Of a stretch of 64,000 nt of DNA, positions 30,216-40,444 are shown piece after piece. Source of the stretch: Diplonema japonicum (taxonomy: Eukaryota > Euglenozoa > Diplonemea > Diplonemida > Diplonemidae); NCBI GenBank assembly GCA_964019335.1, contig OZ025661.1, positions 648,001 to 712,000 on the forward strand, in the 5' to 3' direction. The position numbers were made by a program, and so were the translations under genes. The stretch's first letter is position 1. Every line of letters starts with the position of its first letter. Under the pieces are notes generated by a model that saw nothing but the letters and a program-made list of their open reading frames with translations, was not told where the DNA came from and searched no databases.

Positions 30216-31628
30216 ATGTTGGTCAAAGTAACAGGTGACAGAGCAGCCCTTGCCAATGCTCAGCCGGACGCACGTTTAAACTGGCGCCTTGACGATGATA
30301 AGCCAGTTGGTTCGGCTCAGCAAATCGGTAAGCTTTTGACTTTGTTGGGAATCGTACCGGGGAACACTGGGGCAGGGCTTCCCCCTGAGTACACGTTGTA
30401 CAAAGGGCTGTCGCGGGACCAGAAGGGGGAGCTTCTTCGGACTGACAAACCTCCAGCTTTCAACGGGCTGCGGCCGAACTGTTACATCTATGTCGGATAT
30501 GAACAGCGGACGGAACGAACCCCGAGCATCGGCGGGGTGGTTGGGGAACAGGAAGGTGTTCCATCACCAAACGCGTTCGCAGGGAAATCCGTCCCATACA
30601 GGGGGAGACGGCATCAACCTGTCGAGGAAGCCGGGTTCGGTAACGAAATGAACGAATTACTTCAAGAAAAACAAACGATGGTGGAGTCATTAGGGAGACG
30701 CCTTCAAACAGCAGAAACTGCTAACAGAGACCTCAAACGGCAGGTAATCCAACTAACAGAACAACTCTCCTCACGTCCTTCCTTCAATCACCATCAACAC
30801 GCATCCGTTGTGTCCCCACCATCAAAGTCCGACAGATCACCCTCCGCAACCTCAAATTCGTACCAAGATGTTGAATCTGCCACACGGTTGAGGGATCAAA
30901 ACAGAATTCTACACGCTGACTTAAACGCGACCTTAGCAGAGCTGAATAGGGTACGCAGCCAGCTAGAGACCATGGAGGCATGGAAATCGCAACACGACTG
31001 CAGCAAGACGGGCGTCAAAACATCTGACTTACGGCAGGACATCTCCGACATGAAGAACACGCTTCGCGACGTCGTCCGCCACAGGGAGGAGACGAAGGAG
31101 GGGCTGACCATCAGAAAACGGGAGCTGGAGGACCGGTTCAACAGCCAGAAAAGCGCGGGCAACAATCTCATGAAGGAAGCCTCATTGGGTATCGGCGGCG
31201 ACCTCGGAACCCAACTCATGCCGTCCCCATACTACATGGACCCACACACTGCCCCTGCATCTGTGTACCAACAAGGCCCTGGACTGTCCGAAGGGTCCAT
31301 CTGCAAGCTCAAAGTACAAACCCTCACAGGGGAGGGCACGGTTGTCCGCCGAATCTACTCCGCGGTCACACGGAATAACCAGCACGTGCTCATCCTCGCC
31401 TCACTTGAAGGCGTCGTCACTGACGAAATCGTGGCGCTTGAACTCGAGAAAGCCGGGGCCGGCTACAACAGGCCCGACCTTCTCTTTCTCGCCACTGCCA
31501 AACACCGATGGGTGCTCTCAATGGAGCCTGAGGAACGGAAAAAATGGCTTGATTGGCTGGTGCAAACAAACACTTCCTTGGCATCGGTGGGTGCCAGCGG
31601 GACCCCGCGGCGCGTCACACCGTTGTGA
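30216..31628 (+). CDS. Coiled-coil protein with C-terminal PH-like domain
   Basis: 470 aa starting MLVKVTGDRAALANAQ; the frame upstream is a lysine run from an A-tract. The N-terminal ~100 residues form a compact domain (LGIVPGNTGAGLPPEYTLYKGL) not recognised. A coiled coil runs from ~140 to ~320 with an interrupting Ser/Pro segment. Residues ~365-455 look like a PH-fold: short beta strands (KLKVQTLTGEG, VLILASLEGV, LLFLATAKHRWVLSME) and a final helix PEERKKWLDWLVQ, typical of PH C-terminal helices. This suggests a membrane- or cytoskeleton-linked adaptor. The PH call is by pattern only. Confidence 0.65.
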   Translation: MLVKVTGDRAALANAQPDARLNWRLDDDKPVGSAQQIGKLLTLLGIVPGNTGAGLPPEYTLYKGLSRDQKGELLRTDKPPAFNGLRPNCYIYVGYEQRTERTPSIGGVVGEQEGVPSPNAFAGKSVPYRGRRHQPVEEAGFGNEMNELLQEKQTMVESLGRRLQTAETANRDLKRQVIQLTEQLSSRPSFNHHQHASVVSPPSKSDRSPSATSNSYQDVESATRLRDQNRILHADLNATLAELNRVRSQLETMEAWKSQHDCSKTGVKTSDLRQDISDMKNTLRDVVRHREETKEGLTIRKRELEDRFNSQKSAGNNLMKEASLGIGGDLGTQLMPSPYYMDPHTAPASVYQQGPGLSEGSICKLKVQTLTGEGTVVRRIYSAVTRNNQHVLILASLEGVVTDEIVALELEKAGAGYNRPDLLFLATAKHRWVLSMEPEERKKWLDWLVQTNTSLASVGASGTPRRVTPL

Positions 31629-31861
31629 AATAAAAAGTAAAAAGAACGAGAAAATGGGAGGGGGGGAGGTCTTCTCTTTTTCTTGCAGAAGAATCCTTAT
31701 TTAGATAGAAGTACATTTTATTTTATTTTGCTGTCTGGCTTGTTTGTTATTTAGTTTGTTGTGTTTCTTTTTTCTACCAGAAAAAACAAAAAAAAAAAAT
31801 AAAAAAAAAACAAAATAAAAAAACCCTCCCAGCAACATTGCAAAAAACAAAAAAACAAAGG

Positions 31862-33418
31862 ATGCAGCAGTCCACGGTGCTTCTGGCGCTAGTGCTGACC
31901 CTGGAACTGGCAGGGAAGAAGGCCGTTGCTGAGGCTACGGCTCCGGCGAGGTGCACGGACCTGCGGCTCTCCAGTGGGAGCGTCTGGGTGGACAAGCCGT
32001 ACGGAACGGGGTGTACCTGGTACGGTGCTGAGAGCAAGCGCTGCGAGTGGTACGGCTCCCGCTACCGTAACGAGCACGTTGCAGGCGAGGCGTGCTGCGT
32101 GTGTGGTGGAGGATTGAGGGAGGAGGTGCCGACCCCCCCGCGCACCCCTGCCCCGACAACAGCAACAACGACCACGATGTCAGCGAAGGTGTTGGCGAAG
32201 TCCCACCTGGTGGCCTTCTGGGACTTCGAGACAAAGGGCCAGACGGGTAACTACGTGGCGCAGTCAAACGTAGACAACCAGGGTGCGGAGGGACCAGACG
32301 GCCTGTACCCCGTATGGCTGCGCAGAGGGCACGGGGGAAGCGAACCCGGTGCACCCGGCTACACAGAGGCAACATGGCCCTCATCGCACCCCGTGACGGC
32401 AACAAGGGCAGGCGGGCCGTTCAACGGGAAGGGACTGAACGTGAAGGGAACGTCGCTGTTCGCATCGGTGGAAAGAAGCAGCTTTGACAGGACACCGTTG
32501 GACATCAGCGGGGCGGACCCGTTCTCGCTGGTGGCGTGGGTGTGGCTCGGGGTGAACAGCAACCACCACCACATCGCAGGGATCTGGGACGAGGGGACGT
32601 GGGAAAAATACAGCGGGCAGAGACAATACTCCCTGTTCCGGACAGGACGCTACGGGGACAGGCTGTTTGGGCACATCAGCGCGACAGGCGCGGCGAGCTA
32701 CCCTCAGGCAGGGACAGGCGGGGACCAGTACGCGAGGATCCGGGCCTTGAACGGGGCGCACCTGTCGGAAGGGGAATGGCACCTTCTAGCTATGACCCAC
32801 GACGGGACACAGGCACAGAGCTCACAGGACGGTGTTTCAACCCCTACATCTTACAACGATGGGGAGGAGTGGGTGGAACAGCGTGTCTACAAGGATGCCT
32901 TCAACCCCGTGACGAACCCGAAGGAGTTCTCGTGGGGGGTGTTCCACCCCCTCCGCTTCATCGTGAAGTTCAACGGCTACAACGTTGCAGCAGACCAGGT
33001 GAACGAGCACTACGTGCGTGTGGACCTGAAGGCCCCTGCCGCTGAACGCACCATCACCTACGGGGTGAAGGCACCCAGCTTGAACGCCATCGCCTCCCGC
33101 AACTACATGGTGGCGTACACCTTCAAGCGGGAGGGTGCCGTGGTCCCGCATGGCAGCGGCTCCTTCCATGTTTCGAACAACGCTGGATCAACAGGCCTGA
33201 ACCCATCGCTTGTAGTAGAGGAAGACGACCGCCTGGAGCTGGAACTGACACGGGACGGAGCTCGTGTGGGTGACGTTGTGGTGCACAGGATGGGGCCCGG
33301 TGCTGCCTTCTCTTTTGGGCGCATCTTGGGCAGTGGAACCACGATGGTCCTGGGTGGTGTAGCCATGTATGGTAGGGTGCTGAGCGAGGCCGAGCTTCAG
33401 GACCTGGCTTCCTTTTAG
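31862..33418 (+). CDS. Secreted protein with a Cys-rich motif and LamG/concanavalin-like domain
   Basis: 518 aa. A signal peptide is clear (MQQSTVLLALVLTLELAG). A Cys-rich module follows (~30-76): CTDLRLSSGSVWVDK, TGCTWY, RCEWYG and ACCVCGGG, matching a pattern (W.D..G..C..Y......C....ACC.CGGG) I recall from dinoflagellate and stramenopile surface proteins. A Pro/Thr linker leads to a jelly-roll lectin-like domain (LVAFWDFETKG ... FSLVAWVWLG ... EGEWHLLAMTHDG) and a terminal return strand GGVAMYGRVLSEAELQDL, as in LamG-like folds. It is likely a cell-surface or secreted carbohydrate-binding protein. Confidence 0.72.
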   Translation: MQQSTVLLALVLTLELAGKKAVAEATAPARCTDLRLSSGSVWVDKPYGTGCTWYGAESKRCEWYGSRYRNEHVAGEACCVCGGGLREEVPTPPRTPAPTTATTTTMSAKVLAKSHLVAFWDFETKGQTGNYVAQSNVDNQGAEGPDGLYPVWLRRGHGGSEPGAPGYTEATWPSSHPVTATRAGGPFNGKGLNVKGTSLFASVERSSFDRTPLDISGADPFSLVAWVWLGVNSNHHHIAGIWDEGTWEKYSGQRQYSLFRTGRYGDRLFGHISATGAASYPQAGTGGDQYARIRALNGAHLSEGEWHLLAMTHDGTQAQSSQDGVSTPTSYNDGEEWVEQRVYKDAFNPVTNPKEFSWGVFHPLRFIVKFNGYNVAADQVNEHYVRVDLKAPAAERTITYGVKAPSLNAIASRNYMVAYTFKREGAVVPHGSGSFHVSNNAGSTGLNPSLVVEEDDRLELELTRDGARVGDVVVHRMGPGAAFSFGRILGSGTTMVLGGVAMYGRVLSEAELQDLASF

Positions 33419-34113
33419 GTAAAAAAAGGGGTGTTATTATTGTGCTTTTTTTGAAAAATGTATGATTGGTTTTTTTCTTCCTTGTTAGAAATCTTGGTGG
33501 CTGGTGTTTGCGGCACCGCTTCTTCTTCTGCTTCTTTATACAGCTTGTTCTTATTCTTGTTCTTGTTCTTTTTTTCTTTTTTTTTTTTTTCCTCCGTCTT
33601 CGCGGTCAATTCTTTTGATACGCAATTTGACTTTTTTTTTCTTTTTTCTTTTTTTTTTCTTTTTTTTTTCTTTTTTTTTTTCTCTTGTTTTTGTTTCTTC
33701 TTGTGTATGTTTTTTTTTCCCCCCTATTTTTCTTTTTCGGCGATCCTGTCACATACTGCAGGTTCCCTTCAAAGACATCTTTTTCTTCTTTTCTTCTTCT
33801 TTCTTTTTCTTTCAAGCGTCACACTTTGCCAATCTGTGCATTGTGTGACCCCGAACGCATTTTAGAAAAAGAGGAAAAAAAAAGAGAAGAACAAAGAGGG
33901 GGGAAAAGGTAAAAACACACACATTCCACACCTCTCACTTAGCAACACAAAGAAAAAAAGAAAAAGAGGGGAAAAAAAGAAACACCCTGTTCAATTATAT
34001 AAAGGGACCCCTTTTTTTAAAAAAAAAAAACTTTTTGCTTCCATCTCTCCTATTCTCCCCCTTCCCTCCTACTCCCTCTCTATTTATTTACAAAAAAAAG
34101 GGGGAAAAAAAAA
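33419..34113. other. Intergenic, T-rich then A-rich low complexity
   Basis: 33480-33860 is dense poly-T with short interruptions; 33860-34113 is A-rich. No coding-like frame or RNA is recognised. Confidence 0.75.
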
Positions 34114-35457
34114 ATGAAACGTTTGCTAATTATAATGATAGTGGGGGTCCAGCTGGCGACCGCGAGACAATGCGGGCAACCGGCGTTCACGGACGACCCG
34201 GAAAAACAAACGAGGGAGTGCTCCGACAGGCAGTGCTCGAGGTACTGGAAGGGCTACTGCGTGAGGGGCCTGGCGGTCAACGAAACCTGCGACATCGATG
34301 ATGACTGCTACACAGGCAAGTGCACCGACCACCTATGCGACAATGACGGCTGCGACACCGATGTAATATTCGCAGGATGCGCAAGAAGCGGCACGAAAAG
34401 CTCGGGACTTGGCTACATATGCGCCATGATCGCCGTTCTCTTCTTCGGCTCCAACTTCGTCCCCGTGAAAACCTGTAAAACAGGAAACGGAATTTTCTTC
34501 CAATGGGTGGTATGCAGCGCAATCATGCTAGCAGGCATGGTGGTCCAACTTTTCCGAGGCTCCCCAGACTTCCACCCCTACGCCATGTTCGGGGGATTCC
34601 TCTGGTGCACGGGAAATATTATGTCCGTCACTATTATTAAATGCATTGGATTGTCATTAGGTTTATGCATATGGGGAGCATGTAACATGTTAACAGGGTG
34701 GTCGTCAGGGAAATTTGGAATGTTTGGAGTTGTGAAGGAAACGGTGGACAACACGGGTTTGAACGTTGCAGGGGTGGTGATCGCGTCGATCGCAGTGTTC
34801 GCATTTGCTTCAATCGAACCGTCTCTCGACAAGAAAAAAAAATCCTCTTCAGAAGACACCGACGACGATGAAGAAAACGATGTTCTCGTGAATGACAACG
34901 AAACCCGCAGCGACGCCACCGTTCCTTCTTTTGAAGAATCTCTCGGGCCAATGCGGAAGCCTGTTGGAATAGCCATGTCGGTACTAAGCGGTATCTTATA
35001 TGGATTAAACTTCGACCCCCCTACGCACATGGCAAACCATGCTGGGGAACTTACTCTTAAAGGAAACACGCTTTACTCAGGAAACTCTCTAGACTACGTT
35101 TTCTCCCATTTCTGCGGTATCTACGCCACATCTACGTTCTACATGATGTTATATGCTGCATTTCAAATGGCTAAGCCCGAATACAAGGACACAGTTAGCT
35201 ACCACGCGATGCTGTTGCCGGCGTTTCTCTCTGGGCTTATGTGGGGGGTGGCGGATATTTGTTGGTTCGTCGCAAATGGAAATCTTGGGTTGATGGTGTC
35301 CTTCCCCTTGGTCACTACTGGACCCGGGCTTGTTTCAGCCATTTGGGGTGTTGTGGTGTTCAAGGAGATAACCGGTAAGACAAATCTTATCAAGCTTGTC
35401 AGCGCATTCTGCGTGCTTGGTGCCGCGGTCACTATGATAACACTGTCGAAGAATTAA
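34114..35457 (+). CDS. TMEM144-like multispan membrane transporter with Cys-rich ectodomain
   Basis: 447 aa. A signal peptide (MKRLLIIMIVGVQLATA) is followed by a ~75-residue luminal or extracellular segment with about 12 Cys (CGQPAF, CSDRQCSRYWKGYC, CDIDDDCYTGKC). Then come about ten membrane helices of the TMEM144 fold: AMIAVLFFGSNFVPVK, FFQWVVCSAIML, GGFLWCTGN, GLSLGLCIWGACNMLTGW, a charged cytoplasmic loop (KKKKSSSEDTDDDEEND), SGILYGLNFDPP, and GLMWGVADICWFVANGNLG. The family is related to sugar/drug-metabolite transporters; the substrate is unknown. The ATG follows an A-run. Confidence 0.87.
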   Translation: MKRLLIIMIVGVQLATARQCGQPAFTDDPEKQTRECSDRQCSRYWKGYCVRGLAVNETCDIDDDCYTGKCTDHLCDNDGCDTDVIFAGCARSGTKSSGLGYICAMIAVLFFGSNFVPVKTCKTGNGIFFQWVVCSAIMLAGMVVQLFRGSPDFHPYAMFGGFLWCTGNIMSVTIIKCIGLSLGLCIWGACNMLTGWSSGKFGMFGVVKETVDNTGLNVAGVVIASIAVFAFASIEPSLDKKKKSSSEDTDDDEENDVLVNDNETRSDATVPSFEESLGPMRKPVGIAMSVLSGILYGLNFDPPTHMANHAGELTLKGNTLYSGNSLDYVFSHFCGIYATSTFYMMLYAAFQMAKPEYKDTVSYHAMLLPAFLSGLMWGVADICWFVANGNLGLMVSFPLVTTGPGLVSAIWGVVVFKEITGKTNLIKLVSAFCVLGAAVTMITLSKN

Positions 35458-35552
35458 TTTTTTTTTTTTTTGATCTGTGTGTTTTTTTTTTTTTTTTTTT
35501 TTTTTGTTCCCCCCCACCCCCACTCTTCTTTTTGAAAAAAAAAAAAGAAAGG

Positions 35553-35584
<32 letters not shown>

Positions 35585-35864
35585 GAGTTTCTTTTTGTGT
35601 CTCCCTTTTTTTTTTGTTCCCTTTTATCAGTGCGTGGATCTCCGAAGGTGAAGATATATAATTGAGGGGGATGGGATTTTTTTTTTTCTCTTTTTTTTTC
35701 TTTTTTTTTCTCGCCACCCACTTTATAAAAAAAAAAAAGGTGGAACCATTTGAAGGAAAGGGCTCTTCCCCGTCGTTCTCCCCTTTTTTTTTCTTCTTGC
35801 GTTCCTCTGTATGCACACAGATGCATTTTTTTTTTTTTTTTTGTACCTTTTTTTTTCCTCTTCT

Positions 35865-35900
<36 letters not shown>

Positions 35901-36521
35901 TCGTAAGCTGAGAAAGGCTGGGCTTTAACACCAGGGACGGGAGAGGAAGGGGAAAAAAAAGAAAATAGAAAAAAAAAAAAAAACAAGATCTTCGCAAGCC
36001 TTTTTTTTGTTGGAGGAATAAGTAAGGTAAAAGTGGAAGCGGGGGGGCGGAGGGGTGCAGGGAAAAAAAAGCAAGGCAACCTTTTACTTTTCTCCTCTTT
36101 TTCTTTCCTCTCCCTCCTTTTTTCTTTGTATTCCCTCATTTTCTCCGGGCAGTCAATAGCCAGGCAGCTTTTCTTTTCAATTTTTTTTTCCACTCCCATC
36201 ATAGTGATCCCCCCCCTTTTCTCGGGCATTCAAACCGGGAAGTTGCGCAAAAAAGAAAGAAAAAGAAAGGCTAGATTCAGATTTCCTTTGTTTACTTTTT
36301 TTTGTTGTTGTTTTTTTTTTTTTTTTTTTTAACCTCCTCTTTTTTCCTTCTTCTCCCCCCCCCCCCCCTTCACTTCCAAAGAAGGGAGGAGAAAAAGAGG
36401 GAGGGAACGGCTCCTCTTTTTTTTTTTTTTTTGGAAAGTCCCTTTTTTTCAATTTTTAAAAGGAAAAAAAAATCTTAAATTTTTGAACAGGAAAAAAAAA
36501 AAAAAAAAAGAGGGGGGAAAA
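35458..36521. other. Intergenic low-complexity DNA
   Basis: About 1 kb of alternating T-, A- and G/C-runs with no gene-like frame; the short non-repetitive piece at 35595-35680 holds nothing recognised. Confidence 0.8.
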
Positions 36522-38551
36522 ATGGGCGATCAAGAAGAAGAAGTCGATGCTGAGGCCGACGAACAGCAGGTTGTGATCCCGGAAATTTGGAAATTTGCAG
36601 ACCCAGAGAGCACAGACGGCGGCGCTGTGGGTCCGGGTCCGCAGATCGGAAAAATAGTAAAGTATCTGAACGAGAAAGAGGAAGAGGAGCTCCTCGAAGA
36701 GCTGAAAAAAACAAACCCGGAAACGGGCCAGAGCCTGCTCATGTGGGCCACGCTCCAACAAAAATTCGTTCTAGTCGAATGGCTGGTGAAGAAGGCCGCC
36801 CGCTCCGCCTTCGTCTTCGACGACAAAGAACTGGGTGTCTACGACAAATTCGTGGAGAAGAGAAAAGAACGCGAGCAAGAAGAAAAAGAACGCCTCGAAG
36901 CCCTAGAAGAAAACGGGGAACCGGAAGACCCGGAGGAAGAAAAGGAAACACCACCACCCATCCACGAACTAGTCATCGCTGAGTACGCCGACGACGAAGG
37001 TTCCAACCCTTACAAAATCCGCGCCATCGGCGAACTAGGCATCTACCAAGGCCAGCGAAACGCCATCACAAACACAAAAACCGGCCTCGGACAGTCCCTG
37101 TACCCAAACGGCGACTGCTACATAGGACAGTACTCCGACAACAAACGCCAGGGCATCGGCTGCTACTGGTGGGCCTCCTCCGGTGAAATCTACATTGGAA
37201 ACTGGATGGACAACCACAGACACGCATCCGGGAGAATGCTCCACCCCGACGGGGGAAAATATTATGGTTTATGGAAAATGGACGAAAAATGCGGGAAAGG
37301 CCGTTTCACCTACCCAACAGGCGACACTTACTCAGGAGACTGGGTTGCCGGGAAGCGTTCCGGCCAAGGCACGTACACCGTCGCAGCGGACATGTCCGTC
37401 TTCTCAGGCGCGTTTCACACCGATAACTTCGTCACGGGAGAATGGAGGCTGTCCGGAGGAGTTCGTTACTACGGTGCCTTCGACCAGTTCAAACCCGTCG
37501 GCAAGGGTGTTTTCCTGCACCGGTTTGGGCAGGAAGGTGCGTTCACCCAAGACGGAATCTACACAAACGGTGAATGGCAGCCTTTTGAGATCAAGCGTGC
37601 GACGGATTCCTCCCCTTCGTTTTCATTGTCGGTACAAGGGAAGGACCTCTCTCTGTCCGCCACCCCCGATTTGAAAATATCCCTGATGACCCTGATCAGG
37701 GTCGCGAATTTCAGACCGTTTGAAGATTGGGTGAAAAAGATAGAAACCCCGAGTTCGATCCCGGGTGGGTACCATGTTAACTCGTTAAAGGTGAGCTCTG
37801 TTGAATGGGTTCCCGGGACGAAGATCCTCCGTTCTGTTACGGTGAAAGTGAGCGCGTTCACGGACAACCAGGTTCGCCACCCTTCCCCGACGTCTTTTGT
37901 GTTTGCAGAGGACAACGCTGTTTTGGTACCTGTCCTGCGTTGTAACGGTGAAGAAGTGGCGATTTTCCTGAAACGGCCTGTTCCGTCTGCTGGTGATTTA
38001 GATGCGTCAGTGCTGATCGATGTGACAATGTCTGCTGGGGGTGAGCTTCGCAGTGACTATCTAGACAGCTTGAACACAATAGGGATCAACGTTACCTCTG
38101 GCAATGTCGTCAAACTGTCGAAAATATCTTCGGGTGAAACCCGTTTTGCAGAACCGCACTCGCTCTGTTCCGCGTTCGAGGTCCTCTTCTTCACGCAGGA
38201 GGTCACACCTGATTTCTTTTCCACTTTGAACGATCGGTTAGCCGGGCTGACACCTCACGGTGGGCTGTGGCGGTTCGCGGCTGGAGATCTGGAAGATTTC
38301 TCTTCAAAAACACCGGTCACAAGCTCATACAGTGCGTGTCACCTTGTCAAGAAAGCCGTTGAGGCCGGGACGCTCCCGTCCGCAACTTCCGAAAAAATGC
38401 GGCCCCCCACTCCTCCTCCACCTGTGCCCGAGCCGAGACCTGAGGTATGGTTTTTTTTTGGGGGGGGGATGGGAAAAAAAAAAAGTTACCTGATGTACTG
38501 CCCGAAGAACAGGCCTTGGAAATGCCCAAGGAAGCCGAGGACGAAGATTAA
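36522..38551 (+). CDS. MORN-repeat protein, two exons
   Basis: Exon 1 (36522-38444) gives an acidic, ankyrin/helical N-terminus (~1-140) with a Glu/Lys-rich coiled segment, then about 6-7 MORN repeats (~185-340): YPNGDCYIGQYSDNKRQGIG, IYIGNWMDN, YYGLWKMDEKCGKGRFTYP, YSGDWVAGKRSGQGTY, VFSGAFHTDN, YYGAFDQFKPVGKG. A long C-terminal domain has no known match. A short intron follows PEPRPE: GTATGG at 38445, with the acceptor either AAAAG at 38485 (exon 2 starts LPDVLPEEQ) or AACAG at 38512; both keep the frame to the stop at 38549-38551. MORN proteins of this size often sit in flagellar radial spokes or at membranes. Confidence 0.8.
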
Positions 38552-38789
38552 GAGGGAAAAAAAAAAGTGTTCATAAATACCCTGAAAAAAATGTTTTTCA
38601 TCTTACTACCCCCTTCCCCCCCCCATTCTTTTGTAAATAAAGAAAACAGTTTTCTTAACACCATTTTGAGTAAAAATGAACGCACAACCACCCCCCTCCC
38701 CTTTTTTTCTTATTTTCTTTTTTTCTTTTGTATCTCAAACGATTTTCTTCCGCAAAGGAAAGGGGCGGGGGAAAATTTTAAAAAAGAAA

Positions 38790-39830
38790 ATGAAAGCTGT
38801 GATTGCGAGGAGCATGCTGACGTGCCCGTTTTCAAACCTGGCAGTTGAAGACAAAATGCTGCAACTCTACGAGGCCAAGAAGAAGAAACCCCCTGTTCTG
38901 AACGACGACACCGTGCAGCTCTTCACATATTACAACGAGCCATCAGTGATACTGGGGAGGTACCAAAACCAGTTTCTGGAGTGCAACCCGGAAAAAGTAA
39001 AAAAAATGGCGACCTTGGTGAGACGAAACAGCGGCGGGGGCACCGTGTACCACGATTCCGGGTGTTTGTGTTTTTCGGTCATCACTCCGAGAGCCATGTA
39101 CTCCCCAAAAAGAAGTATTGAAATGGTGTCAAAATCGCTCGAAAAAGCGGGTGTCCCAGGCACGACCCCAGGACCCCGCCACGATCTGTGGATCTCCGAA
39201 AATAAAATATGTGGGTCCGCCTTCCGGATCCTTTCAAAAGGTGCTTACCACCACGGAACGCTACTGATCAGCACCGATTTGTCAAGTCTAAAAGGCTCCT
39301 TACGGCCCAACCCATTCGACTCTACTCATATCCAATGCAAATCTGTCGGGTCAGTCCGTTCCCCTGTCGTGAACACAGGCGGCGACCCTGTTCGAATTCG
39401 TGAAGCGATAGAAAATCAACTCCTTGAGGAGTACGGGGTGGTCGATGTGACCCGTAGAACAGTGACATCTCTCGACTCTGATGAACGCGAAGAGAGGGAC
39501 CGGCTCACATCTCTCGTCGTTGCAGGAACACCGACCTTTACCCACCGCTGCCATACAAGGTCATTGACCCTTGATTTCAAGGTTGCCAAGGGTCGTGTTG
39601 CGTCGGTCACTACATGTCATTTTAACCACAACCAGATCGCCATGCCTGTGCTCGCAGACTGTTTCTCGCGGCTTCTCGTCGGGGAATGTTACAGCAGGGG
39701 CGAGGTGTTGAACTGCCTCGCGCTGGCCGAGGGGGTGGTAGAGCGCGCGGACGCGTCCCCGTACGAGGAGGAGAACTGTGCGGCGTGCATTGAGGCCGTG
39801 GTGAGGGAGCTGGAACAGGAAGGATTCTAG
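38790..39830 (+). CDS. Lipoate-protein ligase A / lipoyltransferase family
   Basis: 346 aa from the ATG in AAAAGAAAATGAAAGC; an upstream in-frame ATG at 38676 would add 38 residues encoded by T-runs. Family motifs in order: SNLAVEDKML; LFTYYNEPSVILGRYQNQFLE; VRRNSGGGTVYHDSGCL; RHDLWISENKICGSAFR, with the catalytic lysine; YHHGTLLISTDLSSL; and KSVGSVRSPVVN. A C-terminal LplA_C-like accessory region (~240-330) is present. It should attach lipoate or octanoate to E2/H-protein domains, normally in mitochondria; the N-terminus (MKAVIARSMLTC) could be part of a targeting peptide. Confidence 0.9.
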   Translation: MKAVIARSMLTCPFSNLAVEDKMLQLYEAKKKKPPVLNDDTVQLFTYYNEPSVILGRYQNQFLECNPEKVKKMATLVRRNSGGGTVYHDSGCLCFSVITPRAMYSPKRSIEMVSKSLEKAGVPGTTPGPRHDLWISENKICGSAFRILSKGAYHHGTLLISTDLSSLKGSLRPNPFDSTHIQCKSVGSVRSPVVNTGGDPVRIREAIENQLLEEYGVVDVTRRTVTSLDSDEREERDRLTSLVVAGTPTFTHRCHTRSLTLDFKVAKGRVASVTTCHFNHNQIAMPVLADCFSRLLVGECYSRGEVLNCLALAEGVVERADASPYEEENCAACIEAVVRELEQEGF

Positions 39831-40039
39831 AAAAGAAAAAAAAAGAAGAAAGAAAAAAAAACTCCCCCCTCTTTCTAACTTTTTGCCAAAAGGCTTGATG
39901 GCTTTAAAAAAAAAAAAAAAAACGTGTTTGCATTTTTTTTTAAAAGAACTTTCATAGACCGAAGTCATAATGAGTCATTGCCCGAAAAAAAAAAAAAAAA
40001 AAAAAAACATCGTCCCACAATCTGCCTATAATCGGATAA
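39831..40039. other. Intergenic low-complexity DNA
   Basis: A- and T-runs. Nothing is recognised before the transposase fragment that follows on the other strand. Confidence 0.6.
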
Positions 40040-40352
40040 GCAAAAAACATCATGGAAAAAAAAGAGCACCCTCTCTGGGGGGGTCTTTGTTGGAGGAGCT
40101 GCAGGGACGTTTGGTCCATGTTGCAAATAAGCTTAGGCTTTATTCGGTGTTCGTCAATCAGTGCCCTGACTTCCATGGCGAAGGTCCTTGCTCTACTTTG
40201 TCCCCTTGGTTCCCGGTGGTGGGCCTGCGGCTGGTATAGCCTCTCCTGTGGCAAAGCTTGTCCCAGTTGGGGGAAAATGAAATAATGCCTCCAAAGTACA
40301 CGAGGTCCGTTTTCCGGGCATTTGTCCGTCCGACATTTTTCACTTTAACCAA
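40040..40352 (-). pseudogene. Fragment of a DDE_1 (pogo/Tigger/Jerky-type) transposase
   Basis: On the minus strand a frame reads RARTFAMEVRALIDEHRIKP and then KLICNMDQTSLQL. This matches the start of the DDE_1 catalytic domain, where I(I/F)NMD(E/Q)T carries the first catalytic Asp after a helix ending in L...H.I.P. Sequence on both sides decays into homopolymer runs, so this is a short relic. Terminal repeats were not found. Confidence 0.55.
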
Positions 40353-40444
40353 CCCTCGACCCCCGTGAGAGGAGTCGCGGTCTCTATAAAAAAAAAAAAA
40401 AAAACCAATTATACTTCTACACAGCAGGGGGAGTGTGGGGAGGT

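Noticed and set aside
33740-33775. Shared GCAGGTTCCC(C/T)TCAA at ~33760 and ~46485 as a snoRNA-like element
   Set aside because: Only ~15 bp shared, without C/D or H/ACA boxes or flanking pairing.
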